Positions 14,187 to 21,385 of a stretch of DNA of 29,046 bases are shown here, in pieces (within the stretch, counting starts at the first letter, position 1; every line of letters starts with the position of its first letter). A program made the translations under genes and the position numbers. The stretch spans positions 1 to 29,046 of the forward strand of contig CAKQRW010000042.1 of assembly GCA_934271655.1 (NCBI GenBank). The letters are read 5' to 3'. Under the pieces are notes generated by a model that saw nothing but the letters and a program-made list of their open reading frames with translations, searched no databases and was not told the DNA's origin. The DNA is from an uncultured Bacteroidaceae bacterium. GTDB lineage: Bacteria; Bacteroidota; Bacteroidia; Bacteroidales; Bacteroidaceae.

Positions 14187-16539
14187 ATGAATCATCTTAA
14201 TGAACTGGCTCTGTGCCTCTCAGCTTGCGCTATGACAAGTGCCACTGCTACAGCACAGACGGAAATGGACACAGCCAAAGTGCACCAACTGAACGATGTG
14301 GTGGTCAGCGGCATACGCGTCGCTAAGAACGCGCCATACGCTGTGGCGAACATCAACAAGGCCGAACTCAAGCAATTTTCCACAACAGGCAAGGAACTTC
14401 CCTTCCTCTTCGCGCGCACACCGGGTGTGCTGGCATGGGGAGAGAACGGACTGGGCACGGGCACAGCCTACATGCGCATGCGCGGTTCGGCGGGCAGCCG
14501 CATCAACATCACCCTTGATGGCGTGGCGCTCAACTCGCCAGAGGACCAGACTGTCTTTTGGGCAAACATGAACAGCTACGCTTCCATCCTCGGCAGCGTG
14601 CAGATACAGCGTGGCGTGGGCGCATCGACCAACGGTGACGGCGCCTTCGGAGGCTCTGTCTCTCTCGCCACAGCCAGCCCATCGCTCCAGCCATACGCTG
14701 AGGTGACAGGCTCTTTCGGCTCATACAACACTTATAACGCTGGAACAAACTTCTCCACCGGACTGCTGGGCAAGCATCTCATCTTCGATGGAGCGTTCCA
14801 CCACACAGGCACCGACGGTTTCCTGCACGGCACAGGCGGCAACTCAGGCTCATACTATGGAGGCCTCACATGGCTTGGCGACAAATTCAAGATCAGCTAC
14901 AAGAACATAGGCAACTATGAGAAGACCGGACAGGCATGGAATGGTGTCATCGGCTGCGACTATGACACAAACGGCACCCTGAAGGACTACGGAATAAGCT
15001 CATATAAAGATATGTATGATGCGGGTCTGGGCAGGTACAACAACCTCTACGAGAATCTTGTCTATAATGACGCCGACTGGAAACAGGGCAAATTTACCAT
15101 AGAGCGATACAAGATGCGCGACGGAAGCCTGTGGAACAAGACCATAGACATCTTCTACCAGAACCACAACATCCTCTCTGCGGCCTGGACGCCGTCTGAC
15201 CATCTGAGCCACAGCGTGACGCTGCACTACACGTATGGCTATGGCTATTACCGCGAGTTCAAGAACCACTACAAATATTCTAAGTTTGGCTTCACACCAT
15301 TCGTGGACAGTGAAGGCAACACACACAAGTACACAGACTTCGTGCGCAAGAAGGGACTGACACAGAACACCTACGGAGCGCTCTACAATGTGAACTACAC
15401 CAAGGACAACTTCCGCCTCAATGGTGGCGTGAATCTCCAGCAGTTCAGGGGCAACCACTGGGGATACCTCACATACATAGCAGAGGAGGAGATGGAAAAG
15501 ACATACTTCGGAAAGGACGGCAGATACAAATACTATGACTCTGACGCCGACAAATATGACTACAGCGCGTTCGTCAAAGGCACCTACACTTTCCTGGACA
15601 ACTGGAACGCCTTCGTAGACCTGCAGTACCGCTATGTGAAGTACAAGACAGACGGCGTGAACGACAAGTTCATCATGCAGGCCGATGGCACCTACAAGAA
15701 CCATGTGCTCGACATCGACACACACTATGATTTCTTCAACCCAAAGGCAGGCATCAGCTACACCCGCAACGGACACAAGGCATATGTCTCCTTCGCTGTG
15801 AGCAACCGCGAGCCAGAACGCAACAACTATACAGACAATGGCAAATATCCTGCTCCGAAGCATGAGACACTCTACGACACAGAGGCTGGCTACCAGTATG
15901 CCGCCAGCAACTGGCATGTGGGCGTGAACCTCTACAGCATGAACTATCGCAACCAGCTGGTGCAGACCGGCGAGCAGAGTGACATAGGTGAGGGACTCAC
16001 CGCCAATATCAAGGACTCCTATCGCATCGGAGCCGAGATTACAGCCGGGTGGTCTCCACTCTCATGGCTCTCTCTGGAAGGTAACGCCGCTCTGAGCAAG
16101 AACAGAATAAAGGACTTTGACGAGTATGTGGAGGACTGGGACGCTGAGGATGGGATACGCAAGGTGCACTACAGCAACTCTACCCTATCCTATTCTCCTG
16201 CTGCCATACTCAATGGGTTCATCGATGCACGTTACCGTGGTTTCTCTGCCACATGGCACACCAACTTCGTCAGCCGCCAGTATGTGGACAACTCCTCAAG
16301 CTACCAGAGCTCACTGCCATGCTACTCACAGACAGATGTCTATCTGCACGCTGAAGAAGAGCATGGGCATCAAGGGATTCACTCTTGGCGTTGACTTCAA
16401 CAATATCTTCAGCCGCCGCTATGCTCCGTCGGGCTTCTCATGGTACACATGGTATTCTGGCGGCGAGCGCAACACAGCCATGTCATACATACCGATGGCA
16501 GGATTCACGTGCATGGGACATGTCACGCTGAGATTCTAA
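14187..16539 (+). pseudogene. TonB-dependent receptor, thiamine uptake, frameshifted near C-terminus
   Basis: A TonB-dependent outer-membrane receptor under TPP riboswitch control, so the likely substrate is thiamine or a derivative. The ATG at 14187 gives a signal peptide ending near TATAQ, a TonB-box-like segment (LNDVVVSGIRV) and a plug domain (PGVLAWGENGLGTGTAYMRMRG, GVGASTNGDGAFGGSV). A long barrel follows. The first frame stops at 16394 (735 aa) with an unlike tail. The next frame continues as LKKSMGIKGFTLGVDFNNIF and ends in the normal barrel terminus HVTLRF at 16539. The switch falls at about 16350. Relatives usually have Gly-Tyr plus one residue before the LKK-like strand, and these are missing here. 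That suggests an 11-bp deletion rather than a single-base error. The last two or three beta strands are lost, so correct assembly is unlikely. A sequencing or assembly error remains possible. Confidence 0.85.
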
Positions 16540-16666
16540 GTCGGACGACACGGCAGGCTGCGACATGACAGACTGCTGAATGGCAGACTGAAACCTCAGA
16601 CAAGACTGTGGCAAACACATGACCGATGACTCACGTTGGCCATGCTTTTTCAAGAATAATCATCAG

Positions 16667-16703
16667 GTATTGGATAAATATTGTAGTGATATTTATCCAA
16701 TAC
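16667..16703 (+). terminator. 15-bp perfect hairpin between receptor and pnuC
   Basis: GTATTGGATAAATAT (16667-16681) and its exact complement (16689-16703) enclose a 7-nt loop and are followed by TTAATTTTAT. This fits a terminator of the receptor transcript. The rest of the 365-nt spacer (16540-16904) holds a few CAGRCTG direct repeats (16554-16608) and a short inverted repeat, ACTATG/CATAGT, near 16790. I see no gene and no clear promoter for the next gene. Confidence 0.7.
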
Positions 16704-16904
16704 TTAATTTTATGCAGGTGTCATCATCATTTCCACATCCGGCACGCCCGGTATTGAGGCATATGTCTCTTTTGCTTGATGCAACTATGCTGGCATAGTG
16801 ACCGACAAAGAACGATGATGTGGGCGATAGAGCGCGTGGCAAATTATGGGTGAGTCCTGCTTTGGTACTGTAAAATAAGTAATAATTCCTGTTTAAAACA
16901 CGTT

Positions 16905-17540
16905 ATGACAGAATACATAAATGAACATGCCCTCGACATAGTGACCACGATACTGGGACTTGTCTACATACTTCTCGAATACAGAGCCAGCATATGGCTA
17001 TGGCTCGTTGGCATACTGATGCCGCTTCTTGACATCTGGCTCTACTGGACCCATGGACTCTATGGAGATGCCGGCATGGCTGTCTACTACACTCTTGCCG
17101 CTGTGTATGGATGGGCTGTGTGGCTGCGAGCCAGAAGAAACAATGGGGCTGGCGGCAAGGCAATGGAACTGCCTGTCACCCATATGCAGCGCAGGCTTTA
17201 CCTTCCGGCCTGCATATTCTTCTTTGCGGCATGGGGAGTGACCTACATCGTGCTCGCCACATGCACCAATTCCAGTGTGCCTCTTCTTGATGCCTTCACC
17301 AACGCCCTTAGTTTTGTGGGTCTCTGGGCCTTGTCGCGCAAGTACATAGAGCAATGGTTCTTCTGGATAGCAGTGGATGCCGTGTGCTTCTACCTCTATG
17401 TAGTGAAGGATATTCCTTTCAAGGCAGGGCTGTACGGACTGTATGTCTTCATTGCCATCGCAGGCTATTTCAAGTGGAAAAAGATGATGAAGGAAAGTGC
17501 TGACGGCATGGTGGAGTGTAGTGAAGCCTCGCAAAAGTGA
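16905..17540 (+). CDS. pnuC: PnuC-family transporter, probably PnuT (thiamine)
   Basis: An inner-membrane transporter of the PnuC/SWEET-like family, which moves vitamin precursors by facilitated diffusion and relies on intracellular phosphorylation for trapping. The 211-aa protein has about seven hydrophobic segments, including VTTILGLVYILLEY, IWLWLVGILMPLLDIWLYW, YTLAAVYGWAVWLRAR and WFFWIAVDAVCFYLYVV. These fit the family pattern of an aromatic WLWxxGI and a late aromatic D-A segment. Nicotinamide riboside (PnuC) and thiamine (PnuT) members are hard to tell apart. The neighbouring TPP riboswitch, receptor and thiamine pyrophosphokinase favour thiamine. The 15-bp hairpin upstream means it may not share the riboswitch transcript. 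The tail is Lys/Glu rich. A 22-bp repeat array begins 44 nt after the stop. Confidence 0.88.
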   Translation: MTEYINEHALDIVTTILGLVYILLEYRASIWLWLVGILMPLLDIWLYWTHGLYGDAGMAVYYTLAAVYGWAVWLRARRNNGAGGKAMELPVTHMQRRLYLPACIFFFAAWGVTYIVLATCTNSSVPLLDAFTNALSFVGLWALSRKYIEQWFFWIAVDAVCFYLYVVKDIPFKAGLYGLYVFIAIAGYFKWKKMMKESADGMVECSEASQK

Positions 17541-17584
17541 AATATTAGTGAATGGAGAGATATTGCATTTTGCATGTTTTTATT

Positions 17585-17826
17585 CTGTAAGTCACTTTCT
17601 ATCAATATATAAGTCACTTTCATTCACTCTGCAAGTCACTTTCATTCACTCTGCAAGTCACTTTCATTCACTCTGAAGGTCGCATGCGTTCTTTCTGCAA
17701 CCCCTATGTTTATGGTTTGTAATCCTTAGGTTTTCACCTTGTAATCCTTAGGTTTCCACCTTGTAATCCTTAGGTTCTCACCTTGTAATCCATAGGTTTT
17801 CAGATTGTAGCTTTATCGTTTCTGTC
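17585..17826. repeat. Eleven-unit 22-bp tandem array with two core types
   Basis: Eleven contiguous 22-bp units start at 17585 and every 22 bases to 17805, with no gap. Most units start with YTGYAA (CTGTAA, CTGCAA, TTGTAA). Units 1-4 have the core GTCACTTTC and end in ATTCACT. Units 7-10 have the core TCCTTAGGTT and end in TTCACC or similar. Units 5, 6 and 11 are diverged. The two halves therefore share the boundary TTCACYYTGYAA and the phase but not the core. The array takes up most of the 361-nt gap between pnuC and the DUF1294 gene; I see no gene or clear promoter in the rest. Confidence 0.95.
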
Positions 17827-17901
17827 TCACAGAATACATATACAAAAAATCAAAGGCACAGACGACATAGAGAGTGCCCAAGCAGATAAAATAAAAACGT
17901 T

Positions 17902-18180
17902 ATGGAAATATTCATCAAAATAATATGCTGCTATCTGTTGGCGGCCAATGTCATCACCTTCTTTGTCTATGGCATAGACAAGCTGAAGGCAAAAAAATCG
18001 TGGTGGCGCATTCCTGAAGCCACACTCCTGCTCCTTGCAGCCATAGGCGGAAGTGTCGGAGCCTGGGCAGGAATGAAGGTGTGGCACCACAAGACATTGC
18101 ACAAGAAGTTCAAGTATGGCGTGCCTGCCATACTCCTTCTTCAGATAGCTCTGGCCGTGTTCTTATGGACGAGGCTATGA
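17902..18180 (+). CDS. DUF1294 family small membrane protein
   Basis: A 92-aa protein with three hydrophobic segments (IKIICCYLLAANVITFFVYG, ATLLLLAAIGGSVGAWAGM, GVPAILLLQIALAVFLW). It carries the DUF1294 pattern: YGIDKLKAKKSWWRIPEATLL, then GGSVGAWAGM and HHKTLHKKFKYGVP. The length is typical of the family. The function is unknown; the conserved basic and aromatic residues between the helices suggest a cytoplasmic-face role in the inner membrane. It stands alone between a repeat array and convergent rlmH. Confidence 0.88.
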   Translation: MEIFIKIICCYLLAANVITFFVYGIDKLKAKKSWWRIPEATLLLLAAIGGSVGAWAGMKVWHHKTLHKKFKYGVPAILLLQIALAVFLWTRL

Positions 18181-18291
18181 GCTGTAGTCGTCCCAAATGC
18201 CTGCTGGCGCTTGCAGCCGGGACATACATTGGGCGGCATGCCTCAAGGGCGTGGCCTGCGGCCGTGAGCCATACATGGCCTCTTGCCTCTG

Positions 18292-18320
18292 CGGCTGCCC
18301 GGCTTGTGGCAAGGCAGCCG
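18292..18320 (-). terminator. GC-rich hairpin between convergent genes
   Basis: CGGCTGCC (18292-18299) pairs perfectly with GGCAGCCG (18313-18320), directly behind the rlmH stop. The convergent spacer 18181-18321 is GC-rich and full of short palindromes (GGCATGCC, GGCCTGCGGCC). No T run follows on either strand, so this may be a weak bidirectional terminator or a REP-like element. Confidence 0.35.
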
Positions 18321-18321
18321 T

Positions 18322-18795
18322 TCATTCATGATGATAAGGCTCGCCTCTCATGATGGTCATGGCACGGTATAGCTGCTCCACAAAGATGAGGCGTATCATC
18401 TGGTGGGAAAAGGTCATCTTGGAGAGAGAGACCTTCTCGTCGGCTCTGGCATACACATCTGGAGAAAAGCCGTAAGGGCCTCCTATCACAAACACAAGGC
18501 GTTTGCTGACTGTGTGCATCTTGTTTTCCATATACTTCGAGAACTCGATGCTGCGCATCTCTTTGCCGTGCTCGTCAAGAAGCACAACGCGGTCGCCTGG
18601 TTGCAACTGGCGCAGGATAAGTTCTCCCTCCTGCTGCTTCTGCTGCTCGGCAGAGATGCTCTTCGTGTTTTTCAGTTCGGGGATGATGGATATGTCGAAT
18701 CCTATATAGTGCTTCACTCGTGAAGCATAGTCGTCTATCAGTTCTACGAAATGTTTGTTGACAGTCTTGCCAACCAATATGAGCGATACTTTCAT
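18322..18795 (-). CDS. rlmH: 23S rRNA (pseudouridine1915-N3)-methyltransferase RlmH
   Basis: RlmH is a small SPOUT-class methyltransferase that uses S-adenosylmethionine to methylate N3 of pseudouridine 1915 in helix 69 of 23S rRNA, acting on assembled 70S ribosomes. The 157-aa length is standard. The protein starts MKVSLILVGKT, and carries the knot motifs VVLLDEHGKEMRSIEFS, LVFVIGGPYGFSPDV and the C-terminal LSKMTFSHQMIRLIFVEQLYRAM with a final PYHHE. The GGPYGF loop and the terminal YHH residues are the expected substrate and cofactor contacts. It starts at ATG 18795 and lies downstream of the RelA/SpoT gene on the same strand, separated by a 16-bp inverted repeat. Confidence 0.97.
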   Translation of the reverse strand: MKVSLILVGKTVNKHFVELIDDYASRVKHYIGFDISIIPELKNTKSISAEQQKQQEGELILRQLQPGDRVVLLDEHGKEMRSIEFSKYMENKMHTVSKRLVFVIGGPYGFSPDVYARADEKVSLSKMTFSHQMIRLIFVEQLYRAMTIMRGEPYHHE

Positions 18796-18861
18796 GGCTG
18801 TATATGTTTTGTGCCGTAAGGAATGTCTGCGATGATTCCTTGCTGAGGCAATGGTTGAATT

Positions 18862-18915
18862 GGGCGGACTCTGAAAAAAAACTTGCTGTACAAAACTGAT
18901 TTTCAGAGTCCGCCC
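18862..18915 (-). terminator. 16-bp perfect inverted repeat, possible terminator or attenuator
   Basis: GGGCGGACTCTGAAAA (18862-18877) and its exact complement (18900-18915) flank a 22-nt loop, 30 nt past the RelA/SpoT stop. On the minus strand the loop ends in a run of Ts that continues into the second arm. A nested small hairpin (CTGA-AAA-TCAG followed by TTTT) could compete with the large stem. This may be a terminator with an alternative fold, or control of rlmH read-through. Confidence 0.5.
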
Positions 18916-18945
18916 GTATAAAATAAGATTGATTCCGCGGTTGTG

Positions 18946-21165
18946 CTATCTTGTCACCTTCTTCACGCCCTTCACCGTGGCTATCTTCTTGATCATCTGT
19001 GTGAGCTGGTTCTGGTCGCTGATCATGACAACGAGCGAGCCAGAGAAGAGGCCATCCTCTGACGACTGGATGGAGATGCTCCTTAACACCACGCCCTTTT
19101 CCTTGTTGATGATGGAAGTGATGTTGTTCACGATGCCTATGTCGTCATTGCCCACCACGTAGAGAGTGACAGGATACTGCTTGCTGCCCTTGCCCGCCCA
19201 TCTGGCGCGCAGCACTCGATAGCCCATCTTTTCCTTGAGGGCTTGGGCGTTTGGGCAGTCCATGCGGTGCACCTTGATGCCCCTGTTGACAGTCACGAAG
19301 CCAAAGACATCATCTCCATATATAGGGTTGCAGCATTTGGCCAGGCTGTATTCCACGCCTTTCAGGTTGTTGTCGAGCACAAGCACGTCCTGCATCTCCT
19401 TCTGGTTGTCCTCATGCGTTGCCTGCACAAAGGTTTCGGCGCTTCTCTGCTCGGCGCTGAAGGCTGCTGGATTGCTGTCGCGCTCCACCAGTTCCATGTA
19501 TTGCTCGATGACGGTGTTGACATCAAGAATGTCTTCTGCAATGGCCTTGTAGAACTCCAGCACATGCTTGTAGCCCATCTTCTTCACCAGGCGCATCATC
19601 ACCGACTCCTCAGGCTCAATCTTCTTGTTCTTGAACTTGCGTTCGAGTGTCTCTTTGGCAAAGGTGGACACCTTCATCTCCTGCTCGTTGAGCGACTGGC
19701 GTATCTTAGTCCTTGCCTTTGGCGTGACAGCCACATTGAGCCAGTCGCGCTTAGGCATCTGCTTGGGCGAGGTGAGCACCTCAACCTGGTCGCCGCTCTG
19801 TAGCTTTGTGCGTATGTGCACATTCTTGCCGTTCACCTTGCCGCCTGTGCAGTGTGAGCCCACATTCGTGTGTATGAGAAAGGCGAAGTCGAGGATGGTG
19901 GCTCCCTTAGGCAGCTTGAACAGGTCGCCCTTCGGTGTGAAGACAAAGACCTCGTCGCTGTAGAGGTCAACCTTGAAGCGGTCCACCAGCTTGTCATCGC
20001 TCTCCACGTGGCTTTCCAGAGCCTGCCTTATGTCCTTCAGCCATTCCTCCAGCTTGGTGCCGCTGTCTTTCACGCCCTTGTAGCGCCAGTGGGCAGCCAG
20101 ACCTCGCTCGGCTATCTCGTCCATACGCTCTGTGCGTATCTGTATTTCTACCCACTTGCCCTCTGGGCCCATCACCGTGATGTGCAGCGACTCATATCCG
20201 TTCGACTTGGGCACAGACAGCCAGTCGCGCAGACGTTTCGGGTTGGGCCTGTACATGTCTGTCACGATGCTGAACACCTGCCAGCAGTCCTGCTTCTCCT
20301 TGTCAAGCTCGGAGTCGAGTATGACGCGTATGGCGAAGAGGTCGTAGATGCCCTCAAACTTGCATTTCTGCTTTTTCATCTTTTGCCAGATGGAGTGGAT
20401 GGACTTGGTCCTTCCCTTGATGTGGAACTTGAGTCCCGACTCTTTCAGCTTCTCCTCTATCGGCTTGATGAAATTGGCTATGTATTGGTCGCGAGCTTCT
20501 CTTGTGGCGTTGAGCTTCTCCTTTATCATATAATATACATCAGGCTCAAGGTATTTGAGCGAGAGGTCTTCAAGCTCGCGCTTGACCAGATATAGGCCAA
20601 GCTTGTGGGCCAGCGGGGCGTAGAGGTGTGCCGCCTCATTGGCCACTTTCTGCCGTTCCTCTTCCGTGCCGCGGTTCTTCAGCTGGCGCATCAGGTTGAC
20701 ACGGTCTGCTATGATGATGAATATCACGCGCATGTCTTCTGCAAACGAGAGCAGCAGGTCGCGGAAATTCTCTGTCTCTATAGACGGATTCTTGGCATAC
20801 AGCTCGTTCACTCGCAGAATGCCCTTGATGATGTTGGCCACATCGTCGCCAAAGTCGGTGCGGACAGCCTCGATACTTGTCACGCCCATAGACACACACC
20901 CGTGCAGGAGTATGCTCACCACCGATGCGCGGTTGAGTCCGATCTCCTCAACCGTAATCAGTGCTGTCTGCAAGTCAAACAGAATAGGGTTCAGTCCGAA
21001 CTGGTCACGCTGCAAAGCACCTGTCTCCACAGCCTTGAAGAGGTTTTCCCTTATCTTGTGGAAATCGTCGGGATTGAGAATGTCAGCCACCAGTGGCTGC
21101 AGCTTCCGTACGATGGCCACAATCTTTTCCCTCTCTTCGTTGGTAAGTGTTGTTAATCCTTCCAT
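18946..21165 (-). CDS. relA: Long RelA/SpoT protein, (p)ppGpp synthetase with degenerate hydrolase site
   Basis: Makes the alarmone (p)ppGpp from ATP and GDP/GTP on starving ribosomes. The start at 21165 (739 aa) fits a promoter at 21237-21244. The longer frame to 21267 begins upstream of that box. The HD region (about 25-190) has lost its metal site: the usual LLHDVVEDT is LLHGCVSMG (about 86-94), and LADRLHNM is IADRVNLM. The synthetase domain is intact: RTKSIHSIWQKM (252-263), YDLFAIRVI (274-282), RLRD (311-314, RXKD-like), SNGYESLH (321-328) and EIQIRT (340-345). TGS (about 397-458), a zinc-finger-like CCNP segment (611-614 and on) and an ACT domain (about 665-739) follow. It is therefore probably synthetase-only, and a hydrolase-competent relative should exist elsewhere in the genome. 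Confidence 0.93.
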   Translation of the reverse strand: MEGLTTLTNEEREKIVAIVRKLQPLVADILNPDDFHKIRENLFKAVETGALQRDQFGLNPILFDLQTALITVEEIGLNRASVVSILLHGCVSMGVTSIEAVRTDFGDDVANIIKGILRVNELYAKNPSIETENFRDLLLSFAEDMRVIFIIIADRVNLMRQLKNRGTEEERQKVANEAAHLYAPLAHKLGLYLVKRELEDLSLKYLEPDVYYMIKEKLNATREARDQYIANFIKPIEEKLKESGLKFHIKGRTKSIHSIWQKMKKQKCKFEGIYDLFAIRVILDSELDKEKQDCWQVFSIVTDMYRPNPKRLRDWLSVPKSNGYESLHITVMGPEGKWVEIQIRTERMDEIAERGLAAHWRYKGVKDSGTKLEEWLKDIRQALESHVESDDKLVDRFKVDLYSDEVFVFTPKGDLFKLPKGATILDFAFLIHTNVGSHCTGGKVNGKNVHIRTKLQSGDQVEVLTSPKQMPKRDWLNVAVTPKARTKIRQSLNEQEMKVSTFAKETLERKFKNKKIEPEESVMMRLVKKMGYKHVLEFYKAIAEDILDVNTVIEQYMELVERDSNPAAFSAEQRSAETFVQATHEDNQKEMQDVLVLDNNLKGVEYSLAKCCNPIYGDDVFGFVTVNRGIKVHRMDCPNAQALKEKMGYRVLRARWAGKGSKQYPVTLYVVGNDDIGIVNNITSIINKEKGVVLRSISIQSSEDGLFSGSLVVMISDQNQLTQMIKKIATVKGVKKVTR

Positions 21166-21236
21166 ACGCTTCTTTATGTCTGTGTGTTTTTGTTTTTCGG
21201 TCTTCCTGCAAAGGGAAAGCACCTGTTTATCGCTTG

Positions 21237-21244
21237 CAAAGTTA
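21237..21244 (-). promoter_or_regulatory. Candidate -7 promoter box for the RelA/SpoT gene
   Basis: The minus strand reads TAACTTTG, an exact TAnnTTTG match. Transcription would start about 65 nt before the ATG at 21165. The -33 region is only T-rich. It supports the shorter start of the gene. Confidence 0.5.
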
Positions 21245-21341
21245 GCCAAAACAGATGGAAAAAACATGCTTGCACATGAAATAAATATAAAAAAAGCGGG
21301 TATACTGCCCCTAAAAGCTTGGTAAGTTCAGTTATAATGCG

Positions 21342-21349
21342 TATCTTTG
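21342..21349 (+). promoter_or_regulatory. Promoter -7 box before DUF4301
   Basis: TATCTTTG matches TAnnTTTG, with a TTGG near-match at 21319-21322 in the -33 position. The transcript start near 21356 gives a leader of about 30 nt to the ATG at 21386. It is divergent from the RelA/SpoT promoter. Confidence 0.6.
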
Positions 21350-21385
21350 ACGAAAATTAGTAACAAACAAAATTTTCATCACACA

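Noticed and set aside
17585..17826. CRISPR array at the 22-bp repeats
   Set aside because: Units are contiguous with no unique spacers of 25-40 bp, and no cas genes are in the window.
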